Of a stretch of 52,954 bases of DNA, positions 17,644 to 27,308 are shown in pieces. Made by a program: the position numbers and the translations under genes. Source of the stretch: Paludibacteraceae bacterium (lineage in GTDB: Bacteria > Bacteroidota > Bacteroidia > Bacteroidales > Paludibacteraceae). The stretch is from contig JAKSNS010000015.1 of the NCBI GenBank assembly GCA_024399545.1, positions 1 to 52,954 on the forward strand, given 5' to 3'. Below the pieces are notes generated by a model. The model did no database searches, had not been told where the DNA came from, and saw only the letters and a list, made by a program, of their open reading frames with translations. How positions within the stretch are numbered: the first letter of the stretch is position 1; each line of letters starts with the position of its first letter.

Positions 17644-19683
17644 TTAAATCAAATCATAACTGCGCTTTACGAAATCGGCAAGAGCTTTGCCCTTCAGCAG
17701 ACCTGCCGAAAGCAATGCTATATCCGTGATTTGCGCTATCTTAGGGTTGGCAGCCACGAAGTCGGCAAAGATAGCCTTCTTCTGCTCGCCAAGTTCGTTT
17801 ATACGGTTCTCGAGTTTCAACAGTTCGTCACGCTCCTCTGCGCTACGATCCTCCTCTTTCTTTTTCCTTAACTCCGTCTTGCGCTTGTCGGCACTGTCCA
17901 TCTCATCAACCACAGGTTTCAACTTAGGCTCGCAGTCTGCCTTCTCAGCCTCAAGTATCTCCTTGACTATGCGGTGGTTGCCGTTAAGTACCATCTGGTA
18001 GCTGTCTGGCATCTGACCGTAGAACATCATCTGCTGACCACCACCATTCTCCGCCATCTCTTTCATACGGCGCATAAACTCGTTCTGTGTCAGGATAGCA
18101 GGCGACTGCTCCTCGCCAAACTCCTCAACGCTGACCATAAACTCGGTTTTATCAATCTTAGGCATAGCGGCTTGGAAAACAGACGAAAGGGCGTTACGCT
18201 CATCATCTTTCAAAGTCTGCTTCTTCTCGTCCTTCTTGGATATGAGTTTATCAACGACATCGCTGTCAACACGCACGAAACGGATCTTCTCGCGTTTCTG
18301 CTCGGCCTGTCCAAGCCAATGAGAGTCAAGTTGCCCATCCATCAACAGCACGTCATAACCCTTGGCGCGGGCAGCCTCTATATAGACATGCTGTTCGTCG
18401 GCATTATGAGCATAAAGGCAAACCAAATTGCCATCCTTGTCTGTTTGCTCACTCTCGATAAGGGTCTTGTACTCGTCGAAAGTGAAATACTTCCCGTCGA
18501 TATTCTTATAGAGTGCGAAATCCTTTGCCTTTTCGTAGAATTTCTCGTCGGTCAACATACCAAAGACTATGAAAATCTTCAGGTCGTCCCATTTCTGCTC
18601 AAACTGCGCACGGTCGTTCTTGAAAATCTCAGCCAACTTGTCTGCAACTTTCTTAGTGATATGCGAAGAGATTTTCTTTACGTTTTGGTCTGATTGCAGG
18701 TAAGAACGGCTGACGTTCAGAGGAATGTCTGGCGAGTCTATAACACCATGCAACAATGTCAGGTACTCAGGCACGATACCCTCAACCTGGTCTGTAACAT
18801 AGACCTGATTGCAGTAGAGTTGTATCTTGTTCTTCTCCAACTGTATGTGTTCGTGCAGTTTAGGAAAATACAAAATACCCGTGAGGTTGAAAGGATAATC
18901 CACGTTAAGGTGTATATGGAACAGTGGGTCTTCGGCGTATGGGTAGAGTTCACGATAGAACGCCGAGTAATCCTCTTCCTTCAAATCGGCAGGTTTGCGT
19001 GTCCACGCAGGGTTCACATTATTTATTATATTAGGCTCGCCTGTCTCGACCTCCTTGCCATCCTTCCACTCTTTCTTTTTGCCGAAAGCTACCGCCACTG
19101 GAAGGAATTTGCAATATTTCTTAAGCAGTGTCTCTATGCGCGAATCCTCAAGGAACTCCTTGTTCTCGTCGTCAATATGAAGCACGATGTCCGTACCACG
19201 CTCCTCACGGTCTATATTCTCAAGCAGGTACTCTGGCGAACCGTCGCACGACCAATGTTGTGCGTCCGCCCCTGTATATGATTTCGTGAAAATCTCAACT
19301 TGGTTTGCCACCATGAATGCAGAGTAGAAACCCAAGCCGAAATGACCGATAATCGCATTAGCGTCATCCTTGTATTTGTCAAGGAACTCTGTTGCCCCCG
19401 AGAATGCTATCTGGTTGATATACTTCTCAATCTCCTCCGCCGTCATACCAACACCACGGTCTGAGATTGTCAGGAGACCCTTCTCCTTATCTATTTTAAT
19501 CTCAACCTGCAACTCGCCCAACTCGCCTTTATACTCACCTACCGAAGTAAGTGTTTTCAGTTTTTGCGTAGCGTCAACGGCGTTCGAGACAAGCTCACGC
19601 AAGAAAATCTCGTGATCCGAATAGAGGAACTTCTTTATGACGGGAAAAATATTATCCGTCGTAACACCAATTTTACCGTTCAT
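17644..19683 (-). CDS. htpG: Molecular chaperone HtpG (Hsp90)
   Basis: 679 aa, slightly longer than E. coli HtpG (624). The N-terminal GHKL ATPase domain shows ELVSNAVDATQKL (Mg-binding Asn), DRGVGMT and GHFGLGFYSAFMV, the ATP lid region. The middle domain has VDYPFNLTGILYFPKL and NVSRSYLQSD. A charged insert, KRKTELRKKKEEDRSAEERDE, precedes the C-terminal dimerisation segment. First gene of the htpG-M48-secA-DUF2400-NifU-GGGtGRT run. No clean TAnnTTTG box is evident immediately upstream. Confidence 0.98.
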   Translation of the reverse strand: MNGKIGVTTDNIFPVIKKFLYSDHEIFLRELVSNAVDATQKLKTLTSVGEYKGELGELQVEIKIDKEKGLLTISDRGVGMTAEEIEKYINQIAFSGATEFLDKYKDDANAIIGHFGLGFYSAFMVANQVEIFTKSYTGADAQHWSCDGSPEYLLENIDREERGTDIVLHIDDENKEFLEDSRIETLLKKYCKFLPVAVAFGKKKEWKDGKEVETGEPNIINNVNPAWTRKPADLKEEDYSAFYRELYPYAEDPLFHIHLNVDYPFNLTGILYFPKLHEHIQLEKNKIQLYCNQVYVTDQVEGIVPEYLTLLHGVIDSPDIPLNVSRSYLQSDQNVKKISSHITKKVADKLAEIFKNDRAQFEQKWDDLKIFIVFGMLTDEKFYEKAKDFALYKNIDGKYFTFDEYKTLIESEQTDKDGNLVCLYAHNADEQHVYIEAARAKGYDVLLMDGQLDSHWLGQAEQKREKIRFVRVDSDVVDKLISKKDEKKQTLKDDERNALSSVFQAAMPKIDKTEFMVSVEEFGEEQSPAILTQNEFMRRMKEMAENGGGQQMMFYGQMPDSYQMVLNGNHRIVKEILEAEKADCEPKLKPVVDEMDSADKRKTELRKKKEEDRSAEERDELLKLENRINELGEQKKAIFADFVAANPKIAQITDIALLSAGLLKGKALADFVKRSYDLI

Positions 19684-19753
19684 AATATATATACCTTTTG
19701 TTTTTAATATTTGCTATTTGTAGAGACGTGGCATGCCGCATCTATTTCCCTCG

Positions 19754-20491
19754 TTAGTCAACGTCAGCAATGCCAAACTCCCCAGTCTCGTATGCCAACT
19801 CAAGGCGTTTGAAACCAGGTTCTTCCTTCATAACCTTCTGGTAATAAGCCTCAGCCTTCTCCTTTTCGCCCAACTGCACGTAAGCCTCCACCACGCAAAG
19901 TTGCAAAGCGCGGTAGTTCCAACGATAGACCTTTGGGGTATTTACCGACAGTATCTTAATGGCTTTCAGGAAATAAGTTACAGCCTTCTTTTTGTCACCG
20001 CCCAATATTCCTGGGGCATAGAACTTCACGTTACCGCGCAACCCTATAGCCAATGGGTTCTTAGGGTCAGACTTCTCAGCATCACTCAATGCCGAAAGTG
20101 ACTTCGTGCCGTTGCTTATCACGCTGCCGTCAATCTTGCTCTTCATCCCGTAAGCCCCTGCCTTATACAAGTAACCCATAGACTTATAGTTAGGGCTTTT
20201 TATCATCTCCTCGTAATACCGTTCAAAGAATGTCATAAAATACCTTGCCGTATTCCTCTTGCTCTTATCGTCGGCTATGAAACCGATGTAACCGTAAAGG
20301 TAATTCGCAATGTCACAACGGTCTGAGAACGTCAAATTTGGGTTCTTAACATATTTCAGCAACTCGTTGTGCCAAGTCGCAAGGTCGCCCTTCAGGTAAG
20401 CCTCAAACATCTTGTCATGGTCAACCACTCCCGCCATCGTCATCTGTGCGAAAGTCAGGGCAAAAACAAAAAACAATAAAAACTTCTTCAT
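19754..20491 (-). CDS. Secreted TPR-like protein of unknown function
   Basis: 245 aa with an N-terminal signal peptide (MKKFLLFFVFALTFAQMTMAG) and then repeated helix pairs that look like tetratricopeptide repeats, clearest at AIGLRGNVKFYAPGILGGDK and VEAYVQLGEKEKAEAYYQKV. It is probably periplasmic and a protein-protein interaction module; no catalytic motif is seen. It stands between the acyl-CoA synthetase and htpG, separated from each by ~70 bp. I do not recognise a named family. Confidence 0.75.
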   Translation of the reverse strand: MKKFLLFFVFALTFAQMTMAGVVDHDKMFEAYLKGDLATWHNELLKYVKNPNLTFSDRCDIANYLYGYIGFIADDKSKRNTARYFMTFFERYYEEMIKSPNYKSMGYLYKAGAYGMKSKIDGSVISNGTKSLSALSDAEKSDPKNPLAIGLRGNVKFYAPGILGGDKKKAVTYFLKAIKILSVNTPKVYRWNYRALQLCVVEAYVQLGEKEKAEAYYQKVMKEEPGFKRLELAYETGEFGIADVD

Positions 20492-20518
20492 TCGCTATTT
20501 TCTATATTATCTATCGCT

Positions 20519-20546
20519 GTAGAGACGCACGGCCGAGCGTCTCTAC
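20519..20546. repeat. Perfect 10-bp hairpin, dispersed GTAGAGACGC-type repeat
   Basis: GTAGAGACGC / GCGTCTCTAC with an 8-nt loop lies between the acyl-CoA synthetase and the TPR gene. It has no T-run, so it is not a standard terminator. A related half-unit, GTAGAGACGTGGCATGCC, occurs near 19724, downstream of the TPR gene, so this gene is flanked by two relatives of the element. Confidence 0.6.
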
Positions 20547-20559
20547 TAACGGCAAAAAC

Positions 20560-22230
20560 CTATTTACTCAGGTTAGTATAAAGATAACGTTTTATCGACT
20601 TCTTCGGGGTCTTTTGGAACTCCGTAGGGTGCAACTCTATAACAGAAATGCTTTCGTATGAAGCCGTCATCTTATTCAACTCTTTACGGTTAACTTCCAT
20701 TGCCGCAACAACATCCGCATGCGACATCTTCGCAGCATCCGTCGTCGTTAGGTCTGGCACAACCAATGCTTTCAACCTATTGTCAGGCATCTGCAGCACA
20801 AGGCTCTCCAGTACGTACGGCATATTGTTCAATCTCGCCTCAATCTCCTCTGGGTAGATATTCTGACCATTAGGACCCAGCAGCATACTCTTGTTACGCC
20901 CCTTGATGTAAATCGTTCCATCGAAATCCACAGTTCCCATATCGCCAGTATGCAACCACCCATCTTTGTCAATTGCCGCCGCAGTAGCCTCTTCGTTCTT
21001 ATAGTAACCCATCATCACATGCTCACCTCTTACCAATATCTCCCCAACCTCATTATGTGGGTCAGACGAATCAATCTTCACCTGCATATTAGGCAATATC
21101 CTACCAACAGAATAAGTCTTGTAATCCGACCAACAAGTGTAACTGATCAACGGTGCGCACTCCGTCATCCCATAACCCACAGTGAACTTGAAACCTATCC
21201 TCTTGAAAAACTCCTCCGCCTCTGGGTTCATAGCCGCACCTCCTATGATTATCTGTTGGAACTCCCCACCTAAAGCCTCAGTCATCTTCCTGTTTATAGT
21301 CGCCAGTACCTGGTTGTCAATCAACGGAATGCTCAACGCCCATTTCATACCCCTCGTCTCCAACATTGGCCTAATCTGCTTTGTGTAAATCTTCTCAATA
21401 ACCAATGGCACTGTGAAAATAACCGTTGGTCGCACCTCTGCCATAGCTTTCAACAATATCTTAGGCGAAGGCAATTTCCCTAAATAGGTCGTATGCGTTC
21501 CCCCACAGAAGGCGGAAAGAAAATCGTAAGTGCAACCGAAAACATGAGCCATCGGCAGGAAAGCCAGCTGCCTACCTCCCCTCACGATTTGTCCTGACTC
21601 CAAGGCGTACTGTATATTGCCTGCCAAGGCGTTTCCCGAAAGCATAACCCCTTTGGAATACCCCGTTGTCCCTGACGTATAAGAGATTACCGCCAGTTCA
21701 GTGTTAGGTATCGTAGGGTAAAGCACATCAGCGGCGGTGAACCCATTTGGGTATTTCTCATTCCACAACTGCCCCCTCATTTTTTCCGTCTTCTCAGCCC
21801 TCGTTCCGCCCTTTGGCCCTATCATCTTCAACGTCGCCAGGTCATACACCCCCTCGACATACAGCAGTTCCTCCTCGTTGATGTTGTCCCAGATGTTTTC
21901 CGACACAAACAGCAATTTAGCGTCGCTGTGGTTGATTATATGCTGGATATCACTTGGATTGAAGTCTTGCAATATAGGCACTATCACTCCCCCGTACGTC
22001 ACAGTAGCCATGTAGGTCACACACCAGTTTATACCGTTTTTCCCTACCAAAGCCACCTTATCGCCCTTCTCGAAACCCATTGCGTTGAAAAGCAGGTGCA
22101 GCTTCGCCACCTCTTGCGCCACTTCCCCATACGTCACCGTCCTTTTTTCCACATAATCCGTCATGGATTTCAGGTCCCAATAATTTTTCAAAGAGTTTTC
22201 AAACAATCGTATGAAATTGTCAGTTATCAT
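20560..22230 (-). CDS. Long-chain acyl-CoA synthetase / AMP-binding enzyme
   Basis: 556 aa. ANL-superfamily adenylate-forming enzyme that activates a carboxylate as acyl-AMP and then as a thioester. The phosphate-binding loop ISYTSGTTGYSKG, the GYGMTECAPL block (A5) and HTGDMGTVDFDG with the following IKGRNKSMLLGPNGQNIYPEEIE (A7-A8, C-terminal hinge) are all present. FadD-like length. A fatty-acid substrate is likely but not provable from sequence. The promoter at 22312-22343 is divergent from the HAD-fusion gene. Confidence 0.9.
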   Translation of the reverse strand: MITDNFIRLFENSLKNYWDLKSMTDYVEKRTVTYGEVAQEVAKLHLLFNAMGFEKGDKVALVGKNGINWCVTYMATVTYGGVIVPILQDFNPSDIQHIINHSDAKLLFVSENIWDNINEEELLYVEGVYDLATLKMIGPKGGTRAEKTEKMRGQLWNEKYPNGFTAADVLYPTIPNTELAVISYTSGTTGYSKGVMLSGNALAGNIQYALESGQIVRGGRQLAFLPMAHVFGCTYDFLSAFCGGTHTTYLGKLPSPKILLKAMAEVRPTVIFTVPLVIEKIYTKQIRPMLETRGMKWALSIPLIDNQVLATINRKMTEALGGEFQQIIIGGAAMNPEAEEFFKRIGFKFTVGYGMTECAPLISYTCWSDYKTYSVGRILPNMQVKIDSSDPHNEVGEILVRGEHVMMGYYKNEEATAAAIDKDGWLHTGDMGTVDFDGTIYIKGRNKSMLLGPNGQNIYPEEIEARLNNMPYVLESLVLQMPDNRLKALVVPDLTTTDAAKMSHADVVAAMEVNRKELNKMTASYESISVIELHPTEFQKTPKKSIKRYLYTNLSK

Positions 22231-22311
22231 ATTACCTTCTTTTAGTGCCTAATTATGGGCGCATTATGCCAAACGGACACAAAAAACGCCATTCAATTAC
22301 AATTCAATTTG

Positions 22312-22343
22312 CAAAGGTAGTACAAATTTCTGATATAACCAAA
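22312..22343 (-). promoter_or_regulatory. Promoter of the acyl-CoA synthetase gene
   Basis: Minus-strand TTTG (22343-22340), a 20-bp gap and TACCTTTG (22319-22312), ~80 bp before the start codon. Confidence 0.75.
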
Positions 22344-22361
22344 TTTTCGCACAAAAAAAAC

Positions 22362-22392
22362 TTTGCCATTCCAAAAAAAATCAGTATCTTTG
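22362..22392 (+). promoter_or_regulatory. Promoter of the HAD-acyltransferase fusion gene
   Basis: TTTG ending at 22365, a 19-bp gap and TATCTTTG (22385-22392), about 30 bp before the ATG at 22423. It is divergent from the acyl-CoA synthetase promoter. Confidence 0.75.
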
Positions 22393-22422
22393 CAGTCCCT
22401 ATTTGTGGGAATAGCGACTATC

Positions 22423-23658
22423 ATGAAAAAACTTGTTATATTTGACCTTGACGGCACTCTGCTGAACACCTACGCCGACATTGCCGCAGCAACGAACCAT
22501 GCGCTATCTTTACACGGTTTTCCCACCCACGATGTCCCTACAATCCGAAGTTTCGTGGGTAACGGCATCAACAAACTTTTCGAGCGTGCATTACCCGAAG
22601 GACATAAGACACAGGAGGATGTCCTCGCCATACGTGCCGATTTTATCCCTTATTACAACGCCCATGGTACTGAGAAGACTTTCGTGTTTGACGGAATGAC
22701 GGAACTTTTGGAACGTCTTTCGGCCGACGGGTGCAAAGTCGCCGTGGCATCAAACAAATACCAGGAGGCGACACGCCACCTCATCCCGTTTTTCTTCCCC
22801 ACCATTGCTTTTTCCGCCATTTTCGGGCAGAGGGACGGCGTTCCAACAAAACCAGACCCTAAAATCATTGACGATATTATGGTTGAATCAGGGGTTATAG
22901 ACAAAAAGGAAGTACTTTATGTTGGTGATTCCGAAGTTGATATGCAGACTGCGCGCAACGCTAGGGTTGAGTGTATTGGCGTGACATGGGGTTGCAAGAC
23001 CCGTCAACTTTTGGAGAATCATAACCCTCTGGCTGTCATTGATAAGCCTTCGGAGATATTCGATATTTACGAAGCTAAGAAAACCGACAACTATTTTGTC
23101 CACGAGTCATCGTATGTTGATGACGATGTGCTGATTGGCGAGGGGACGAAGGTTTGGCATTTTTGCCACATACAATCAGGCGCACGTATTGGCAGGAACT
23201 GTTCTTTCGGCCAGAATGTTAACGTGGGTAATGATGTGAAGATAGGCAACGGCGTTCGCGTGCAGAACAACGTCTCATTATACACTGGCGTTGAATTGGA
23301 GGATAATGTCTTTTGCGGTCCTTCTTGCGTGTTTACCAACGTAAATACCCCAAGGGCTAATTTTCCAGTCCATGGGGTTTATGCAAAGACCGTTATACAC
23401 GAAGGAGCCTCGCTTGGCGCTAATTGCACGATTGTATGCGGACATTCTGTCGGACGCTCCGCGTTGATAGCGGCAGGAGCCGTCGTCACCAAGGATGTCC
23501 CTGATTTTGCGTTGATGGCTGGTGTTCCCGCCAAGCGTATAGGTTGGGTTTGCGAGTGTGGCAAACGGTTGGACGACACGTTGGTATGTCAATGCGGAAG
23601 GAGGTACAGGGAGGATCACAGTTGCCCAGACTCCACCAAATTGATTATCTCCTCATAA
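22423..23658 (+). CDS. Fusion: HAD phosphatase (Gph-like) + hexapeptide-repeat acyltransferase (WbpD/WlbB-like)
   Basis: 411 aa in one uninterrupted frame. Residues 1-~212 are a HAD phosphatase of the phosphoglycolate-phosphatase type: [10 protein letters not shown] (nucleophile Asp8, Asp10), VAVASNK, and KPDPKI then [12 protein letters not shown]. Residues ~222-372 are a left-handed beta-helix acyltransferase with hexad repeats ([27 protein letters not shown]) and [20 protein letters not shown], resembling UDP-amino-sugar N-acetyltransferases. The tail has a CxC...CxC zinc-ribbon-like motif (CECG, CQCG). The ATG at 22423 suits the HAD start and lies behind a good promoter. The 3' end overlaps the convergent DUF4294 gene by 43 bp. 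Confidence 0.88.
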   Translation: MKKLVIFDLDGTLLNTYADIAAATNHALSLHGFPTHDVPTIRSFVGNGINKLFERALPEGHKTQEDVLAIRADFIPYYNAHGTEKTFVFDGMTELLERLSADGCKVAVASNKYQEATRHLIPFFFPTIAFSAIFGQRDGVPTKPDPKIIDDIMVESGVIDKKEVLYVGDSEVDMQTARNARVECIGVTWGCKTRQLLENHNPLAVIDKPSEIFDIYEAKKTDNYFVHESSYVDDDVLIGEGTKVWHFCHIQSGARIGRNCSFGQNVNVGNDVKIGNGVRVQNNVSLYTGVELEDNVFCGPSCVFTNVNTPRANFPVHGVYAKTVIHEGASLGANCTIVCGHSVGRSALIAAGAVVTKDVPDFALMAGVPAKRIGWVCECGKRLDDTLVCQCGRRYREDHSCPDSTKLIISS

Positions 23659-24236
23659 ACGCCGTCGTTTTTCCCGTCACCAAATTTCACCTTCAGGTCA
23701 GCACCGCAAAGTTTTGCGAACAGTTGGTAGAAACCAGCCCTGAACCATCCGCGGTACGCCTTTATCAGTTCGTATGATGTTTGTTCTATATCCCTGTCCA
23801 ACAATCTCATAACCAACATACCCTGTCTGAGTGTCAGTTGGCTCATCGCATCATAGTTTTGCTTGTATATCCTCTTCTCGAAATGCGCCATATACTTATC
23901 CCTCTGCTTTTTAGTGGGCATTGACATAAGCGTGTCGTTGGTTTGGCGTATGACCCCCTCGATGTAATATACAACCGGCAAGGCGGCTTTCACGTCTCGC
24001 ACCATCCTCCAATACTGCTTCTCCTGACGTTTGTTCCTGAATTTCCGCTTTGGGTAAATCCACAGGCGGTTCATCTCGAACATAGGCATAGTGTCGCCAT
24101 TCTCGACGGTGCAAAGCACCAGGGTTTCGCCGTTAGGGCCTACCTTTGTCGCAACAGGCTTGAACCCCCAGACGAACCTCGCCGAGACACTCAGCGACAG
24201 AAAAACGAGGACAGTAAACAGAATGGTTCTTTTCAT
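23616..24236 (-). CDS. DUF4294 family secreted protein
   Basis: 206 aa with an N-terminal signal peptide ([19 protein letters not shown]). The family block [20 protein letters not shown], followed by [13 protein letters not shown], is clear. The function is unknown; the family is Bacteroidetes-restricted and exported. It follows the lytic transglycosylase by ~70 bp on the same strand and is probably in the same transcription unit as fprA and the transglycosylase. The last 43 bp overlap the 3' end of the HAD fusion on the other strand. Confidence 0.85.
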   Translation of the reverse strand: MKRTILFTVLVFLSLSVSARFVWGFKPVATKVGPNGETLVLCTVENGDTMPMFEMNRLWIYPKRKFRNKRQEKQYWRMVRDVKAALPVVYYIEGVIRQTNDTLMSMPTKKQRDKYMAHFEKRIYKQNYDAMSQLTLRQGMLVMRLLDRDIEQTSYELIKAYRGWFRAGFYQLFAKLCGADLKVKFGDGKNDGVYEEIINLVESGQL

Positions 24237-24307
24237 CAGTCTTCTCCTTTTTGTAACTCAAAGGTTAGACCGTTAACAATACATACAGGTTTAATCGGTC
24301 ATAATGA

Positions 24308-25222
24308 CTACTTCTTCGCAGGAAGTCTAATCTCATACCTCAGCCCATTGCGGTTGTCTAAGCGTGTTGACCTGAGCCACAGGTTCATAGACTTCAGTTG
24401 ACGGTAAGTAACTCCCTGCGCTTTAGCCCACGAATAAAGGTCTGCTATTGATGCATTCACCTCTATCACACGGTATGGGATTTCCTTATAAACCCTATCC
24501 TTTGGTACGTTAAAGCCCAATTTCTCAGGCGTTTCGACCAATATCTTAGCCGCCAACATACGGAAAATGTACCTTGACGTCTCATTATTCATCCACAAGT
24601 CGAAAACCGAGTTTACCTCTTGTTTGGTGAAATGCCCATTTATCCTTCCCATCCCTGCATTGTACGAAGCAGCCACGGCAATCCAGTCGCCGAATTTTGA
24701 ATAGGCGGATTTCATATAACGGCATGCCGCACGTGTGGCTTTTTCCACGTCGTAACGCTCGTCAACCGTCTCAGTTACAGTCAGTCCGAACTCTTTTGCC
24801 GTTCCTTCCATAAACTGCCAATAGCCGGCTGCCCCTACGCCCGAACGTGCCGTTTGTAGCAGGTTGCTCTCAATCACGGCTATATAAACCATATCCGCTG
24901 GCACACCCTCTTCTTTCAGAATCTTACGCATTTCGCCCAACAACCGTGGGGCTTTTTTCAGTATCAGGATACTGGTCTGTTCTGACGAGGAGAAACTGAG
25001 CAGTTCCCTATCAAACCGCTCAATCATATCCTCAGTGTCAAACTCTATTTTCTGCCCCGCAAAGACCATCGACTCAGGCACTTCAGGGACAAAAGCCATA
25101 CGTTTCAGAGTTATGTTCGTGTCTGCGCAATATTTGTTTGCGTCGTCATTTTCCCCGCTTGCGCAACCTGCCACAACCCCAGCGTTGACCAAGGCAACAA
25201 TAATCAACAGGAAACTTCTCAT
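24308..25222 (-). CDS. Lytic murein transglycosylase, SLT/MltD-like lipoprotein
   Basis: 304 aa. Lipoprotein signal with lipobox VVAG-C near residue 19. The SLT (GH23) domain contains IAVIESNLLQTARSGVGAAG with the catalytic Glu, then YWQFMEGTAKEFGL, and AASYNAGMGRI. The short C-terminal section, VIEVNASIADLYSWAKAQGV, looks like one degenerate LysM-like module. It cleaves peptidoglycan in the periplasm to give 1,6-anhydro ends. The start overlaps the fprA stop as ATGA. Confidence 0.9.
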   Translation of the reverse strand: MRSFLLIIVALVNAGVVAGCASGENDDANKYCADTNITLKRMAFVPEVPESMVFAGQKIEFDTEDMIERFDRELLSFSSSEQTSILILKKAPRLLGEMRKILKEEGVPADMVYIAVIESNLLQTARSGVGAAGYWQFMEGTAKEFGLTVTETVDERYDVEKATRAACRYMKSAYSKFGDWIAVAASYNAGMGRINGHFTKQEVNSVFDLWMNNETSRYIFRMLAAKILVETPEKLGFNVPKDRVYKEIPYRVIEVNASIADLYSWAKAQGVTYRQLKSMNLWLRSTRLDNRNGLRYEIRLPAKK

Positions 25223-26373
25223 TTCACAATTGCCTCAGCCAGGGCTATAAGTTTTTCTTCGTCAGCCTTCTGCATTGCGCTACGCAATGTCACAACAGGC
25301 TCAACGATTTCGATGTTTTTCATTCCCTCCAACTGCCCACGCATTATTTTTGCGGCGGCAGGTGCCCACGTGCCGTTCTCAATCAAGCCAAAACGGCGTT
25401 TTTGATACCCTTTTATCGAAAGTTTATAGAGGAAGTTATGCATAGGAGGGAAGAGTCCTGCGTCGTAAGTCGCTGCTGCGACAACCACTTTGCCAACACG
25501 GAAAGCCTCAGACACTGCGTAAGATACGTCTGTGCGAGACAAGTCAATTGTGACAACCTCGCTCGCTCCTTTTTTCTTGAGTATCTCAGCCATCCTTCGT
25601 GCCGCACGACCGGTGTTTCCGTGTATTGAGGCATACGCAACAAGCACTGCATCAGGTGCTTCTGGCTCGTAGGCTGACCATTTGGTGTAATAACCCAAAG
25701 CAGCGGCCATCTTCTCGCCGTCAAGCACAGGCCCGTGCAGAGGGCAAATCCTCGCAATGTCCAAACCTGACGCTTTCTTCAATACCGCCGCCACGTTGGC
25801 ACCATATTTTCCGCAGATGTTGAAGTAATAACGTCTTGCGTCGCGTACCCAATTCTCAGGTTCAGCGTCGTAAACGCCGAATTTGCCAAAACCGTCAGCG
25901 GCGAAAAGGGTCTTCTCCCCAGCGTAATAACTCATCATCACCTCTGGCCAATGCACCATAGGCGCGGTCACGAAATCAAGTGTCACGCCGCCTCCAAAAT
26001 CCAAGTGCGACCCCTCTTGCAATATCTCAAACTCCGCTTTCAGTCCTTCGTTGAACTGAAGCATATATTTCTGCGCCATCGCACTGCAAGCAATTATCGT
26101 TTTAGGGTATTTATCCATGAATTTACGGATACTGCCGCTGTGGTCAGGTTCCATGTGGTGAACCACCAAATAATCAGGCTTACGGCCATTCAAAGCCAAT
26201 TTCAACTTATCCAACCACTCTTCGCTACGACGTGGGTCAACAGTGTCCAAAACTGCCAAACGCTCACCCTCCAACAGGTAACTGTTATAACAAACGCCCT
26301 CAGGAACAGGATATTGGCTCTCAAAGATGTCAATGTCGGCATCATCACAGCCAAGGTATTTTATTCTACTCAT
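25219..26373 (-). CDS. FprA-family A-type flavoprotein (flavodiiron protein)
   Basis: 384 aa from the ATG at 26373; the open frame upstream lacks family homology and overlies the promoter. The N-terminal metallo-beta-lactamase-like diiron domain shows HHMEPDHSG and later APMVHWPEVMM and PLHGPVL ligands. The C-terminal flavodoxin domain starts at VLVAYASIHGNTGRAARR (FMN phosphate loop). Such proteins reduce O2 or NO in anaerobes, in line with an anaerobic gut or oral bacterium. Coupled by ATGA to the lytic transglycosylase, an odd functional pairing. Confidence 0.93.
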   Translation of the reverse strand: MSRIKYLGCDDADIDIFESQYPVPEGVCYNSYLLEGERLAVLDTVDPRRSEEWLDKLKLALNGRKPDYLVVHHMEPDHSGSIRKFMDKYPKTIIACSAMAQKYMLQFNEGLKAEFEILQEGSHLDFGGGVTLDFVTAPMVHWPEVMMSYYAGEKTLFAADGFGKFGVYDAEPENWVRDARRYYFNICGKYGANVAAVLKKASGLDIARICPLHGPVLDGEKMAAALGYYTKWSAYEPEAPDAVLVAYASIHGNTGRAARRMAEILKKKGASEVVTIDLSRTDVSYAVSEAFRVGKVVVAAATYDAGLFPPMHNFLYKLSIKGYQKRRFGLIENGTWAPAAAKIMRGQLEGMKNIEIVEPVVTLRSAMQKADEEKLIALAEAIVK

Positions 26374-26406
26374 GATTTTATATGTATTTTTGATTTTTTC
26401 AAACCG

Positions 26407-26437
26407 CAAAGTTACGGATTTTTTCGGAGAAAACAAA
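26407..26437 (-). promoter_or_regulatory. fprA promoter
   Basis: Minus-strand TTTG (26437-26434), a 19-bp gap and TAACTTTG (26414-26407), ~34 bp before the preferred ATG. This supports 26373 as the start. Confidence 0.8.
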
Positions 26438-26614
26438 ATAACTATTGATGAAAAATAAATTTTTAATATTTTATTCAGAGAGTCAAGCGATTACATTACC
26501 ACGAAAATTTATTTGTGTGTTGCTATCTTTTTCCCAGAACTAATCTATTCAAAAACACTCAAGAACCTTGAAAATTTTTTTAGCCAAATATGCTGATATT
26601 AGAGAAAAAAATCG

Positions 26615-26622
26615 TACCTTTG
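26615..26622 (+). promoter_or_regulatory. -7 element upstream of trmD
   Basis: TACCTTTG ends 8 bp before the ATG at 26631. A start of transcription at the usual distance would leave a leader of only a few nucleotides. No clear TTG is seen at -33. Confidence 0.55.
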
Positions 26623-26630
26623 CACTCAAT

Positions 26631-27308
26631 ATGAGAATAGATATAATAACAGTACAGCCGGAGATGATGGAGGGGCCTTTGACCTGTTCCATAATCAAGA
26701 GAGCCAGGGCTAAAGGCTTGGTGGAGATTGTGGTGCATGACCTGCGGGATTATACGTTGGATATTCATAAGAGGGTGGATGATTACGCTTTCGGGTTTGG
26801 CGCGGGGATGGTGCTGCAGTGTGACCCGATTTTCCGTTGCATTGAGAAACTGAAGAGCGAGAGGGAGTATGACGAGGTGATTTTCACTGCGCCTGACGGT
26901 GAGCAGTTCACGCAAGGGATGGCGAACAGTCTGAGCCTTTTAGGGAATATAATTATACTTTGCGGGCATTACAAGGGTGTTGACCAGAGGGTGCGGGACA
27001 CGTTGATAACCAAGGAGATTTCGATTGGCGACTATGTGCTGACGGGTGGCGAGATGGCTGCTGCGATAATAACGGACGCTGTGGTGAGGGTGATTCCTGG
27101 GGCGATTGGCGATGAGCAATCGGCGTTGTCAGACTCGTTTCAGGACAATCTGCTTGCACCGCCTGTTTACACGAGACCTGCGGAATATAGGGGTATGAAA
27201 GTGCCTGATATACTGCTGAGTGGCAATGAGAGGAAAATCCAAGAGTGGGAGCAGGATGTGGCGATTGAGAGGACAAGGAGGCTGAGACCTGATTTATTAG
27301 GCGAGTAA
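26631..27308 (+). CDS. trmD: tRNA (guanine37-N1)-methyltransferase TrmD
   Basis: 225 aa, normal length. A SPOUT methyltransferase that uses S-adenosylmethionine to make m1G37 and prevent +1 frameshifts. The trefoil-knot region [15 protein letters not shown] and [15 protein letters not shown] is intact, and the N-terminus is the usual [13 protein letters not shown]. The upstream in-frame extension (to 26568) would overlie the promoter, so 26631 is chosen. The stop and the ttcA-like start overlap as TAATG. Confidence 0.96.
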   Translation: MRIDIITVQPEMMEGPLTCSIIKRARAKGLVEIVVHDLRDYTLDIHKRVDDYAFGFGAGMVLQCDPIFRCIEKLKSEREYDEVIFTAPDGEQFTQGMANSLSLLGNIIILCGHYKGVDQRVRDTLITKEISIGDYVLTGGEMAAAIITDAVVRVIPGAIGDEQSALSDSFQDNLLAPPVYTRPAEYRGMKVPDILLSGNERKIQEWEQDVAIERTRRLRPDLLGE

